Notes under the pieces: generated by a model
Database searches by the model: none
What the model was told of the DNA's origin: nothing
Seen by the model: the letters and a program-made list of their open reading frames with translations, nothing else
Assembly (NCBI GenBank): GCA_050289805.1
Contig: JBNKGL010000020.1
Location: forward strand, 1 to 64,000
From: JAUILA01 sp050289805
Lineage (GTDB): Bacteria; Bacteroidota; Bacteroidia; Cytophagales; Cyclobacteriaceae
DNA: 64,000 nt
Direction of reading: 5' to 3'
In this document: positions 45,785 to 54,837 of the stretch, piece by piece
How the letters are laid out: each line of letters opens with the position of its first letter
Position numbering within the stretch: the first letter of the stretch is position 1
Program-made: the position numbers and the translations under genes

Positions 45785-46240
45785 ATGCCAGAAATTAAGT
45801 TGACCATCAATGGCAGGTCTTCGGTGTATGATCTTGAGCCGGATATGCCTCTCCTATGGGCAATCAGGGACTTTGCCGGATTGACAGGAACCAAATTCAG
45901 TTGCGGAATCGGCCAATGCGGAGCCTGCACCGTGCACATCAACGGAGAGCCGACTCGTTCCTGCCTCATCCCTGTATCCGCGGCTGCAGACAAGGAAATT
46001 ATTACCATTGAAGGGATATCCGAAGAAAACAGCCACCGCATTCAGCAGGCCTGGATCCAGGAACAAGTACCGCAGTGCGGGTATTGCCAGTCGGGTCAAA
46101 TCATGAATGCCGTAGCACTACTGGAAAAAAGCCCGAATCCTTCCGATGCGGAAATAGAAGCCCAGATGCGTCCGGTACTCTGCAGGTGCGGTACCTACCC
46201 ACGAATAAAAAATGCTATTAAACGTGCCTCAAAATCTTAA
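45785..46240 (+). CDS. iorA: (2Fe-2S)-binding subunit of a molybdenum hydroxylase
   Basis: A 151-residue iron-sulfur subunit. The N-terminal plant-type ferredoxin cluster is given by KFSCGIGQCGACTVHINGE (Cys-x4-Cys-x2-Cys) and a further Cys in TRSC. The second cluster lies in QCGYCQSGQ and VLCRCGTYPRI. This is the small subunit of the isoquinoline 1-oxidoreductase type of xanthine dehydrogenase family, which passes electrons from the molybdenum centre. The large subunit follows three bases later. Gene symbol is by family resemblance. Confidence 0.92.
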   Translation: MPEIKLTINGRSSVYDLEPDMPLLWAIRDFAGLTGTKFSCGIGQCGACTVHINGEPTRSCLIPVSAAADKEIITIEGISEENSHRIQQAWIQEQVPQCGYCQSGQIMNAVALLEKSPNPSDAEIEAQMRPVLCRCGTYPRIKNAIKRASKS

Positions 46241-46243
46241 ATC

Positions 46244-48367
46244 ATGGAATCCCTTTCACGCCGTACATTTCTCAAACAATCCTCACTGACAGGCCTCTTC
46301 TTCGTCCTGGGAACAACCGCTGAAAATGGTCTGATGGCAGCCCTGGTGGATAACCCGCAATCCTTCGATCTGAATCAGTTCATTTCTATAAGCAGCGACA
46401 ATACGATCATTTTATTTAATCATCGACCTGAAATGGGCCAGGGAACGTACCAGTCGATCCCAATGATATTGGCCGAAGAACTCGAGGTGGATATTAATTC
46501 CGTTGAGATCCGGCAGTCGGAAGCAAATTCCGAACTTTATGGAAGTCAGATGGTTGTTGGCAGCCGTAGTATTCAGACTGAATATGAAACGTTACGCACT
46601 ATGGGTGCAACCGCACGTGAAATGTTAAAGGCCGCTGCTGCAAAACGTTTCAATGCTGATACCGCATCATGCAGGGCAGAAAACGGAAAAATTTATGGTC
46701 CGGGCGGAAAATCCCTTACCTATGGAGAATTGATCTCCGATGCGTCTGCGATTACACCCCCTAAAAATCCACCCTTAAAAAACCCGGCTGATTTTAAAAT
46801 AATCGGAAAGCCAATTCCGCGGCAGGACATTCCCCAAAAAACGAACGGACAGGCACAATACGGACTGGACATATCCGTTCCCGGAATGCTTTATGCGAGC
46901 ATAGAGCGGTCGCCCGTTTTCCTGGGAAAGGTTATGGGGTTCAATGATTCTGAAGTACTGAAAATACCCGGCGTTCGCCATGTGATTCCTACCTCCAGGA
47001 ATGTATATGGTCACACAAGGGAAGGTGTTGCAGTGCTGGCAGATAATTACTGGGCCGCCCTGAAGGGCCGGAAAGCATTGAAGGTAGAATGGGATAATCA
47101 GGGCTTGGATCAAATTTCAGGAGCAGATATTGTCGCAGACTCCTACGCAGCTGCGGAGAATGACGGGGACGAATTGTTCGGTCGGGGTAATGTTGCCCAG
47201 GTCTTCAAGAATTCTGATCAGATCATCGAAGCCTCCTACGAAACCCCGTATCAGGCGCACGTTCCCATGGAGCCCATGAACGCTACTGTACACATTCAGG
47301 ATAACAGTGCGGAATTCTGGGGGTCTACCCAGAATCCGAATGGCATAAAATCCTTTATTGCCAATACCTATAACATCGATCCGAAAAAGGTTAAGATCAA
47401 CTATACATTTATGGGTGGAGGTTTTGGCCGCAGATCCATGACCGATGTAGTTGAAGAGGCCGCAGATCTGTCAAAAAAATCCGGGAAGCCCGTAAAAGTA
47501 ATATGGACACGGGAAGATGACCAGACCCAGGGTCCGTTCAGGGCATGCAGCGTAAATATCTGCCGTGCCGTCATGGGATCCGGCGGAAAAGTAGCAGCGC
47601 TGGAGCATAAGGTTATCGCCCAGGAAATCAGAAATCAGACCGGTAGCGATATGACTGCCGGCCGGCAACTTATGGGAGGTATCATAACGGAATACAAGAT
47701 TCCAAACCTGTCCGTCAAAGGAGTATTAAGAAAACGCCATATCCCTATTTCGTACTGGCGGGCGGTATATCATTCCACCAACCCGTTTGCGCACGAGAGT
47801 TTTATTGATGAACTGTCAAGAATTGCAGGAAAGGACCCTCTCACGTTCCGACTTGATATGCTGGATCATCCGCGTTACCGACGTGTGCTTGAGGAAATAG
47901 GTAAAGTTACGAACTGGTACGGAACTCCTGAGCCGGGCATCGGCAGGGGCCTCGCCACCGTGGAACGTTCCGGAGCATACTTTGCCATGGTAACAGAGGT
48001 GGCAAAAAAGGATGGAAAGATCATTCCTATAAAAATCACGACTGTACTGGATCTGGGTGTATGCATTAACCCCGATACGGTAAAAGCACAGACTGAAGGT
48101 TCTGTTATCATGGGCCTTGGGGCATTTTACAGTGGGCTTACGATTAAGAATGGAGGAGTTCAGGAAAACAACTTCCATACATACCCTATGCTAAGGATCG
48201 ATCAAATCCCGGAAATCGAGACCCATATACTTTCCAGTGATGCGTCGCCGGATGGCGCCGGAGAATCAGGCCTGCCAACAGTGGCGCCTTCTTTGGCAAA
48301 TGCCATCTTTGATCTCACCGGTACGCGTATCAGGAAACTTCCCGTTGAATACGGTGCGGATGTCTAG
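46244..48367 (+). CDS. iorB: Molybdopterin-binding subunit of a xanthine-dehydrogenase-family enzyme
   Basis: A 707-residue subunit starting with a TAT signal (SRRTFLKQSS). It is the IorB-type molybdenum hydroxylase subunit: GQGTYQSIPMILAEEL is the molybdopterin-contact region, GGGFGRRS is a conserved binding loop and a catalytic Glu lies near the end in GAGESGLP. The pair with the preceding Fe-S subunit forms an exported aldehyde or N-heterocycle hydroxylase without a FAD subunit. The substrate is unknown. The next gene, eboA, is 97 bases downstream with its own promoter, so it is probably a separate transcript. Confidence 0.92.
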   Translation: MESLSRRTFLKQSSLTGLFFVLGTTAENGLMAALVDNPQSFDLNQFISISSDNTIILFNHRPEMGQGTYQSIPMILAEELEVDINSVEIRQSEANSELYGSQMVVGSRSIQTEYETLRTMGATAREMLKAAAAKRFNADTASCRAENGKIYGPGGKSLTYGELISDASAITPPKNPPLKNPADFKIIGKPIPRQDIPQKTNGQAQYGLDISVPGMLYASIERSPVFLGKVMGFNDSEVLKIPGVRHVIPTSRNVYGHTREGVAVLADNYWAALKGRKALKVEWDNQGLDQISGADIVADSYAAAENDGDELFGRGNVAQVFKNSDQIIEASYETPYQAHVPMEPMNATVHIQDNSAEFWGSTQNPNGIKSFIANTYNIDPKKVKINYTFMGGGFGRRSMTDVVEEAADLSKKSGKPVKVIWTREDDQTQGPFRACSVNICRAVMGSGGKVAALEHKVIAQEIRNQTGSDMTAGRQLMGGIITEYKIPNLSVKGVLRKRHIPISYWRAVYHSTNPFAHESFIDELSRIAGKDPLTFRLDMLDHPRYRRVLEEIGKVTNWYGTPEPGIGRGLATVERSGAYFAMVTEVAKKDGKIIPIKITTVLDLGVCINPDTVKAQTEGSVIMGLGAFYSGLTIKNGGVQENNFHTYPMLRIDQIPEIETHILSSDASPDGAGESGLPTVAPSLANAIFDLTGTRIRKLPVEYGADV

Positions 48368-48410
48368 TTTACCGTTTACATAATCCACCTGAGTTAATAC
48401 ACTTTTCATC

Positions 48411-48441
48411 TTTGCGGACGGCGACAGCTTCGTTATCTTTG
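48411..48441 (+). promoter_or_regulatory. Bacteroidota-type promoter of the ebo operon
   Basis: TTTG at 48411-48414, a 19-base spacer and TATCTTTG at 48434-48441 match the Bacteroidota promoter consensus in full. Transcription should begin about 48447. This favours the eboA ATG at 48464 over the TTG at 48452. Confidence 0.75.
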
Positions 48442-48463
48442 ATGTAAATCATTGTCTGCAGAT

Positions 48464-49300
48464 ATGGACCTTCGTAAATTTTTCATAAATATTGCTTCGG
48501 GAACCCTTTCTGAATTTCCCTGGTTGGAAAAACAGATTGAGGCCGAATTCAATGCCGCAGATTTCTACCTTTCATTCAACATGGTTCATCGTAAAATTGA
48601 ACCACGTCAGCTGGCCTACAGTAAGGACCAGCTAAAAAATTGGGAAGCTGTTTATCCCGGGTTTAATCATCAATGGTGGGACAGCCAGGCACTGGCACGT
48701 CTTGTGCTGATCCTGAATATTCCTGTCGGTGAACAGGTGAAGGTATTGGATAACCTATTCTCGACGGGTGATATTGGAGAACTGGAGGTGCTTTACCGGT
48801 CATTGTACTTGTTGCCCGACCCAGAAAGATTTGTCATGCGGGGTGCAGAGGGAATCCGTACGAATATGACGCGTGTATACGACGCTATTGCGCTGGACAA
48901 TCCCTATCCTGCCAAATATTTTAACCAGGGGCAGTGGAATCAGATGGTATTGAAAGCCATATTTATGGAGAGGCCGCTTTATAGAATCCAGGGTCTTGAT
49001 CAGCGTGTGAATGAAGACCTTCGAAGAATTGCGCAGGATTTTGCGCACGAGCGTTGGGCAGCTGGCAGAAAGGTTACTCCGGAGCTGTGGCGCCTGACCA
49101 GGGGTTACGTTGACGATGGGGTGATTGAGGATTTGCAGCGGGTTTTGGACAGTTCAGACCGTCTTGAAAGGGCGGCGGGAATGCTTGCGCTGAGGGATTG
49201 TGAGCGCAGAGACTGCCAGGAACTGGTTGCCGCAAGCACCCGGGAGGATATGCCTGCAGACTGGAATGAATTAGGACACTTAATGTTAATGAACACATGA
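48464..49300 (+). CDS. eboA: EboA-like protein, first gene of the ebo cluster
   Basis: About 278 residues from the ATG at 48464; a TTG at 48452 adds four residues but would leave almost no leader after the promoter. The protein is the EboA type, soluble and mostly helical, with conserved LSFNMVHRKIEPRQLAYS near 40-57, WDSQALARLVLIL and HEAT-like helices later. Its role is unknown; it starts every ebo cluster. The last four bases overlap the eboB ATG (ATGA). Confidence 0.9.
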   Translation: MDLRKFFINIASGTLSEFPWLEKQIEAEFNAADFYLSFNMVHRKIEPRQLAYSKDQLKNWEAVYPGFNHQWWDSQALARLVLILNIPVGEQVKVLDNLFSTGDIGELEVLYRSLYLLPDPERFVMRGAEGIRTNMTRVYDAIALDNPYPAKYFNQGQWNQMVLKAIFMERPLYRIQGLDQRVNEDLRRIAQDFAHERWAAGRKVTPELWRLTRGYVDDGVIEDLQRVLDSSDRLERAAGMLALRDCERRDCQELVAASTREDMPADWNELGHLMLMNT

Positions 49301-50202
49301 ATTATATAGATCCACATATTCATATGACATCGCGTACCACCGATGACTATGAGGCAATGAGGAAGGCTGGCATTGTAGCGATTATTGAACCGGCATTCTG
49401 GCTGGGACAACCGCGCACCGAAGTCGGATCATTCAAGGATTATTTCAGCAGCCTGGTGGGGTGGGAACAATTTCGCGCCTCGCAATTTGGTATCCGGCAT
49501 TATTGCACGATCGGACTGAATTCAAAGGAAGCGAATAATGTTTCACTGGCGGAGCAGGTCATGGAAATCCTCCCTCTTTTTGTTCTGAAGGAAAATGTGG
49601 TGGCTATAGGTGAAATTGGTTACGATGATCAAACGCCGGAGGAAGACAGGTTTTTCCGTGAGCAGCTGGAGCTGGCAAAAAAAGTGGATCTTCCGGTGAT
49701 GGTTCATACACCGCACCGTGATAAAAAAAGAGGAACGATCCGAAGTATGGAAGTCATTATTGAGCATGGCATTGATCCTTCGATGGTGGTCATCGATCAC
49801 AATAATGAGGAGACCGTTCGTGATGTGCTGGACCGTGGTTTCTGGGCCGGATTTACGATCTACCCCAAAACGAAAATGGGAAATGAGCGAATGGTGAAAA
49901 TCGTAGAGCAATACGGTTCGGAACGAATTATAGTTGACAGCTCAGCCGACTGGGGTGTAAGTGATCCGCTCGCAGTTCCAAAAACTGCTAACCTTATGAA
50001 AATTCGGGGCATTGCTGAAGAAGATATTTATAAAACCTGTTACAAAAACGCCCTTGATATTTACGGGAAGAGCGGGAATATGAAAGAATCTGATTGGGAA
50101 GCCGGTTTCGAAATAGATCAGTCGAAATTATTCGACGGGAACAGTGTTCTGCGTGGGCAGGAACCAACCCGGACCGATTCAAAAAATATAATCGAAAACT
50201 AA
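49297..50202 (+). CDS. eboB: EboB, TatD-family metal-dependent hydrolase
   Basis: A 301-residue TIM-barrel hydrolase of the amidohydrolase superfamily. Metal ligands are seen at HIHM near the start (YIDPHIHMTS), GEIGYDD, the VHTPH loop, DHNNEE and VDSSADWG. TatD enzymes use such sites for nuclease or hydrolase activity, but Ebo members are a separate branch with an unknown substrate. It is the second gene of the cluster, overlapping eboA by four bases; eboC follows after 11 bases. Confidence 0.92.
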   Translation: MNYIDPHIHMTSRTTDDYEAMRKAGIVAIIEPAFWLGQPRTEVGSFKDYFSSLVGWEQFRASQFGIRHYCTIGLNSKEANNVSLAEQVMEILPLFVLKENVVAIGEIGYDDQTPEEDRFFREQLELAKKVDLPVMVHTPHRDKKRGTIRSMEVIIEHGIDPSMVVIDHNNEETVRDVLDRGFWAGFTIYPKTKMGNERMVKIVEQYGSERIIVDSSADWGVSDPLAVPKTANLMKIRGIAEEDIYKTCYKNALDIYGKSGNMKESDWEAGFEIDQSKLFDGNSVLRGQEPTRTDSKNIIEN

Positions 50203-50213
50203 GATCTGCGTCC

Positions 50214-51095
50214 TTGTCCCGGTCCGTCCGCCCTTATCTTGTTCTGATACGACCTGCAAATGTCGTCACGTCTGTCGCCGATGTTCTTGCCGGGCTTGCA
50301 GTGGCATCCTCGGTGGGTGATTTTTCGCTGAAAAGCGGACTCCTGCTGATCCTCGCGACCGCATGTCTGTATGCCGGCGGAATTGTATTTAATGATTATT
50401 TCGATCGCCACATTGACCGGGTTGAACGCCCTGAACGACCCATACCATCCGGTGCGGTATCGCCTTCTTCAGCCGCGATGTTCGGAATCACACTTTTCCT
50501 GGTTGCTTTTGCCGCCACATGGCTGGTGAGCATCTGGTCATTCTTTCTTTCCATCTTAATCGTCATGGCAGCATTGATGTATGACAGGTGGATGAAACAC
50601 AATGCTTTTGCCGGTCCCTTATTCATGGGAATAGCCCGGGGAGCGAATCTCCTGCTTGGAATCAGTGTACTGGAACCGGCCCTTCATGAATTTGCGTGGC
50701 TGGCTATTATCCCGTTGATTTTTATTTTTTCTGTCACGCTCACGAGTCGCGAGGAAAATCGCGGGGAAAACAGGAGAGCCATCGTAATTGCCATGTTGCT
50801 GGATATTACCGTGATGGCAATATTGATTTACAGTGCATTCAAGGCCATGACTGGTTCGTGGATTGGGCTGATATTAATTATAGTCTGGGGTGCCATGGTG
50901 CTGTCCGCCAAAATGAAAGCATACAGAATAAATACACCTGAGAATATTAAAAATGCTGTGCGAACAGGAGTAATGTCGCTGATCGTTCTTGATGCATCAT
51001 ATGCATTGATGGCAGGAAAAATTGACTATGCGGTGATAATATTGTTTTTACTGCCCGTTTCGGTAGTTTTAGCCCGTAAATTTGCTGTAACCTGA
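50214..51095 (+). CDS. eboC: EboC, UbiA-like membrane prenyltransferase
   Basis: About 293 residues from a TTG at 50214. An ATG at 50094 in the same frame would run through the end of eboB, so I prefer the TTG. The protein has about nine membrane helices and the UbiA-type motifs: the first DxxxD region reads FNDYFDRHIDR and the second is DRWMKHN, a shortened form. UbiA enzymes join prenyl diphosphates to aromatic or sugar-like acceptors at the membrane. In Ebo this step is inferred to act on a cyclitol or precursor; the acceptor has not been identified. Confidence 0.88.
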   Translation: MSRSVRPYLVLIRPANVVTSVADVLAGLAVASSVGDFSLKSGLLLILATACLYAGGIVFNDYFDRHIDRVERPERPIPSGAVSPSSAAMFGITLFLVAFAATWLVSIWSFFLSILIVMAALMYDRWMKHNAFAGPLFMGIARGANLLLGISVLEPALHEFAWLAIIPLIFIFSVTLTSREENRGENRRAIVIAMLLDITVMAILIYSAFKAMTGSWIGLILIIVWGAMVLSAKMKAYRINTPENIKNAVRTGVMSLIVLDASYALMAGKIDYAVIILFLLPVSVVLARKFAVT

Positions 51096-51103
51096 GAAAA
51101 GAA

Positions 51104-52240
51104 GTGAAGGAAATATATATAAAGCAGAGGTTTGAGGTGCCGTTCAGGTACAATGTCTATTTTAAGCGGGACCTGTTTAACAAAGAAAATGACTTTCTAA
51201 GAAATCTTTTGAGCAGTGATGGGGCATCCAGAATTGCCATAGTTCTTGATAATGGTTTAACAGACGCCCAGCCAGATTTACAGCAACGTGTTGAGGCTTA
51301 TTTCAGAGGTCAATTTACCTGTTCGGTCATTGGGGTCCAGGGAGGTGAAGCGGTTAAGAACTCATGGGATGGGGTGGAGCAGGTCCTGAAATTGGTGAAT
51401 GAGCAGCATATCGACAGGCATTCCTATGTAATTGCCATCGGTGGCGGTGCAGTTCTTGATATGGTGGGATTTGCAGCGGCTATTGCGCATCGCGGGGTAC
51501 GGCATATACGAATACCTACCACAGTATTGTCCCAGAACGACTCCGGAGTAGGGGTAAAGAACGGGATTAACTACTTCGGGAAGAAAAATTTTATCGGAAC
51601 GTTCGCACCCCCGAATGTGGTGATCAATGACGTGACATTCCTGTCGACACTGCACGAACGGGACTGGAGATCTGGTATATCGGAAGCCATCAAAGTATCC
51701 TTGTTGAAGGATCCGGATTTTTTCGAATGGATTGAGGAGAATGTTCATGAACTCAATGGCCGCAATCCGGATGTGATGGAAGAACTGATATTCAGGTGCG
51801 CTGAACTCCATGTTGACCACATTTCCGGTAACGGGGATCCGTTCGAATCAGGTTCTTCAAGGCCGCTGGATTTTGGACATTGGGCAGCGCATAAACTGGA
51901 ACACCTGACAGACTATGCTGTTCGTCATGGAGAGGCTGTGGCGATGGGTATTGCCCTGGATGTTTGTTATGGCGCAGAAGCCGGGATTCTTCCCCATTCA
52001 CTATGTGAACGGGTATTAAGATTGATTTCTGAACTGGGCTTCAGGGTTTATCATCAGGGCCTCGGGGATGAGAATGGTATGAATCCTGAAATTATGCACG
52101 GACTGGTTGAATTCCAGGAGCATCTCGGCGGAATTCTTACCATTACCCTGATCGAAGACATAGGTACAGCCGTTGATGTCCATGAAGTGGATCATGCAGC
52201 ATACGACCGCGCGATAAAAAAGTTGAAGAACCGGAGCTGA
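51104..52240 (+). CDS. eboD: EboD, 3-dehydroquinate-synthase-like sugar-phosphate cyclase
   Basis: A 378-residue cyclase from a GTG at 51104. The NAD site GGGAVLDMVGFAAA and PTTVLSQNDSGVGVKNGIN are typical of sugar-phosphate cyclases. In 3-dehydroquinate synthase the last block reads SVGGKTG; here it is GVGVKNG, which is closer to valiolone- or other cyclitol-forming cyclases (inference). Metal ligands are consistent: Glu in GISEAIKV, His in the DFGHWAAHKLE block and His in RHGEAVAMG. It lies between eboC and eboE with gaps of 8 and 1 base. Confidence 0.9.
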   Translation: MKEIYIKQRFEVPFRYNVYFKRDLFNKENDFLRNLLSSDGASRIAIVLDNGLTDAQPDLQQRVEAYFRGQFTCSVIGVQGGEAVKNSWDGVEQVLKLVNEQHIDRHSYVIAIGGGAVLDMVGFAAAIAHRGVRHIRIPTTVLSQNDSGVGVKNGINYFGKKNFIGTFAPPNVVINDVTFLSTLHERDWRSGISEAIKVSLLKDPDFFEWIEENVHELNGRNPDVMEELIFRCAELHVDHISGNGDPFESGSSRPLDFGHWAAHKLEHLTDYAVRHGEAVAMGIALDVCYGAEAGILPHSLCERVLRLISELGFRVYHQGLGDENGMNPEIMHGLVEFQEHLGGILTITLIEDIGTAVDVHEVDHAAYDRAIKKLKNRS

Positions 52241-52241
52241 A

Positions 52242-53408
52242 ATGAATATCAGGAATTCCCATCTGAGCTATTGTACGAATATTCATCCGGGTGAAACCTG
52301 GCCGGAAACATTCCGCGCCCTGAAATCCCATGTCCCCGCTGTAAGGGATGAGGTGGGCGCAGAAAAGTTCGGTATCGGACTTCGTCTGTCCGGACAGGCA
52401 GCATCAGAATTGGAGGAGGGAGATCATCTCAGTGAATTTACCGAATGGCTGAAAGGAGAAAATCTTTATGTATTTACCATGAATGGATTTCCGTATGGAA
52501 ATTTTCATAACAGCCGTGTAAAGGAAGATGTACATAAACCTGACTGGTTCACCAGGGAAAGGATAGATTATACGAATCGGCTGGCAGACATTCTTGCCGG
52601 GCTGTTGCCGGATGGCATAGATGGAGGGATTTCTACTTCGCCATTGTCATATCGATTTTGGCATGAGGATTATAACGATGCACTTGAACGATCGGTTGAT
52701 CCACTGTTGGAAGTAGTGGTTCACCTTCATAAGCTGGAACAGGAAACTGGAAAGCTCATTCATCTTGACATGGAGCCTGAGCCGGATGGAATGATGGAAA
52801 CCAGCGATGAATTCATTCACTTTTACAATGATATTTTACTTCCTAAAGGAATTGAGGCTCTTGAGAAGATGGGCTTTCAGAATGGGGAGGAGCTGATACG
52901 GAAACATTTTACCCTTTGCTATGATGTCTGTCACTTTGCCGTGGAATTTGAGGATGGGGTGACGGTTATTGATAAGATGTTGGAACAGCACATTCCGATT
53001 GGGAAGATACAAATCAGTGCGGCGCTCAAAGGTTCAATGTCGAAAGGCAACGATATTTATGAAGCACTTGAGCAATTCGATGAGCCCACCTACCTGCACC
53101 AGGCAGTAGGACGTTCCGGTGAACTGCTGATGAGATATCGGGATCTGGATCAATTGCTGGCCTCCAGGCCGAAGCTACAGGAAATTCGCACCCACTTTCA
53201 TGTCCCGGTTTTCCTGGCGACATACGGATTGCTCGATTCAACACAGGATGAAATCATCCGGGTTTTAGATAAATGGAAGAAAGAGCCCTTTACCAATCAC
53301 CTGGAGATCGAAACCTATACCTGGAACATTTTGCCCGAAGATATGCAGCTTGAAATTGACAGGTCTGTTGCACGGGAAATGGATTGGGTATTAAAACAGA
53401 TTCAATAG
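52242..53408 (+). CDS. eboE: EboE, TIM-barrel protein
   Basis: A 388-residue protein with the EboE signature at the start (SHLSYCTNIHPGETW) and TIM-barrel strands related to xylose isomerases/endonuclease IV: LHLDMEPEPDG-type acidic residues, FTLCYDVCHFAVEFED and IQISAALKG. Acidic and His residues suggest a metal site and isomerase-type chemistry, not tested here. It is called a metabolite-traffic protein in annotation. It starts one base after eboD and ends one base before eboF. Confidence 0.9.
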   Translation: MNIRNSHLSYCTNIHPGETWPETFRALKSHVPAVRDEVGAEKFGIGLRLSGQAASELEEGDHLSEFTEWLKGENLYVFTMNGFPYGNFHNSRVKEDVHKPDWFTRERIDYTNRLADILAGLLPDGIDGGISTSPLSYRFWHEDYNDALERSVDPLLEVVVHLHKLEQETGKLIHLDMEPEPDGMMETSDEFIHFYNDILLPKGIEALEKMGFQNGEELIRKHFTLCYDVCHFAVEFEDGVTVIDKMLEQHIPIGKIQISAALKGSMSKGNDIYEALEQFDEPTYLHQAVGRSGELLMRYRDLDQLLASRPKLQEIRTHFHVPVFLATYGLLDSTQDEIIRVLDKWKKEPFTNHLEIETYTWNILPEDMQLEIDRSVAREMDWVLKQIQ

Positions 53409-53409
53409 T

Positions 53410-54774
53410 ATGAAGAAGACTGTCGTAATCAATGCTGTAGGATTGTCCGGGCGGCTTCTCGGTGAACATACCCCATTTCTGAATGAATGGAAAAAAGGCC
53501 GGGCATGCGGGTTTATTCAGACAGTTTTACCTGCGGTCACCTGCTCGGTGCAGTCGACTTACCTCACCGGCGAGTTTCCTGAAACACACGGAATTGTGGG
53601 CAATGGCTGGTATTTCAAGGATGAATGTGAAGTGAAGCTCTGGCGACAATCCAATAAACTGGTTCTGGCTCCCAAAATATGGGACGAGGCAAAAAAAATC
53701 GATCCGTCATTCACCGTCGCAAATATGTTCTGGTGGTATAATATGTACTCGACGGCCGATTATTCTGTCACCCCGCGGCCGCAGTATCTGGCCGATGGAA
53801 GGAAACTACCCGATTGTTATTCACATCCCGCATCGCTGAGAGATGAGCTCCAGGCTAAACTGGGGACTTTTCCGCTTTTCCATTTCTGGGGGCCGACTGC
53901 TTCAATTAAATCCAGCCAGTGGATCGCCGATGCAACAAAATATGTAGTCGAGAAAAACGACCCCGATCTCACGTTGGTTTATTTGCCGCATCTTGATTAT
54001 TGCCTTCAAAAATTCGGAAATCAGGATCCCCGTTCATTCAAGGAGATCAGGGCGCTGGACACATTGCTTTCAGAATTCATACCCTGGCTGGAAAAAACAG
54101 GAAGATCGGTCCAGCTGATTTCAGAATACGGGATAACCAATGTTTCCAGACCGGTGGATATCAACCGGGTATTACGAAAAGAAGGATATATCGCGGTTCG
54201 TGAGGAGCGTGGAACCGAATTGCTTGATGCCGGTGCAAGCAGGGCATTTGCTTTGGCAGATCACCAGATCGCCCATGTTTACTGCAATGACAAGTCGGCC
54301 CTTGAAGAGATTAGGGTATTGCTTTCCGGTATTGAAGGAGTTGAACATGTACTTGATAAAGAACAGCAGTCGGAATTCCGATTGGCGCATGACCGGTCGG
54401 GTGATCTTGTTGTGGTCGCCGATGAGGACAGCTGGTTTACATACTATTACTGGCTGGATGATAAATATGCGCCTGATTTTGCAAGGACAGTCGACATTCA
54501 TAAAAAACCCGGGTATGACCCTGCAGAAATGTTCCTTGATCCGGAAAAAATACTTGTGATGCCCCGCGTCATGCTCAAAGTGCTGGGAAAGAAAATGGGT
54601 TTCAGGACCCTGATGAATGTGATTCCGCTGGATCCTTCCATGGTGCGTGGATCACATGGCCGTATTCCTGATGATAATCTTGATAAAGCAATTTTCATTG
54701 GTGACATGACCACCTCAAGCCCCGTGCCGCCGGATCATTTTAAGGACATTTTACTTGAACATATGCGCAGCTGA
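53410..54774 (+). CDS. eboF: EboF, nucleotide pyrophosphatase/phosphodiesterase-like
   Basis: A 454-residue cytoplasmic alkaline-phosphatase-superfamily protein. TVLPAVTCSVQSTYLTGEFPETHGI is the typical NPP block with Thr or Ser as nucleophile; YLPHLDYCLQKFG, SEYGI and a SHGRIPDD segment provide metal ligands in order. It should hydrolyse a phosphodiester or pyrophosphate of the cluster product, for example releasing the lipid-linked intermediate (inference). It is the last gene of the ebo cluster. A 63-base gap precedes the TPR lipoprotein gene. Confidence 0.9.
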   Translation: MKKTVVINAVGLSGRLLGEHTPFLNEWKKGRACGFIQTVLPAVTCSVQSTYLTGEFPETHGIVGNGWYFKDECEVKLWRQSNKLVLAPKIWDEAKKIDPSFTVANMFWWYNMYSTADYSVTPRPQYLADGRKLPDCYSHPASLRDELQAKLGTFPLFHFWGPTASIKSSQWIADATKYVVEKNDPDLTLVYLPHLDYCLQKFGNQDPRSFKEIRALDTLLSEFIPWLEKTGRSVQLISEYGITNVSRPVDINRVLRKEGYIAVREERGTELLDAGASRAFALADHQIAHVYCNDKSALEEIRVLLSGIEGVEHVLDKEQQSEFRLAHDRSGDLVVVADEDSWFTYYYWLDDKYAPDFARTVDIHKKPGYDPAEMFLDPEKILVMPRVMLKVLGKKMGFRTLMNVIPLDPSMVRGSHGRIPDDNLDKAIFIGDMTTSSPVPPDHFKDILLEHMRS

Positions 54775-54837
54775 TGCCCGAATTGTGAATAGATTGAAAT
54801 CTCTGTAAATTGAATTCTAAATTCAACCTGCAATTCG

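Noticed and set aside
53410..54774. EboF as a sulfatase
   Set aside because: It belongs to the alkaline-phosphatase superfamily but lacks the Cys-x-Pro-x-Arg formylglycine motif and has the phosphodiesterase block.
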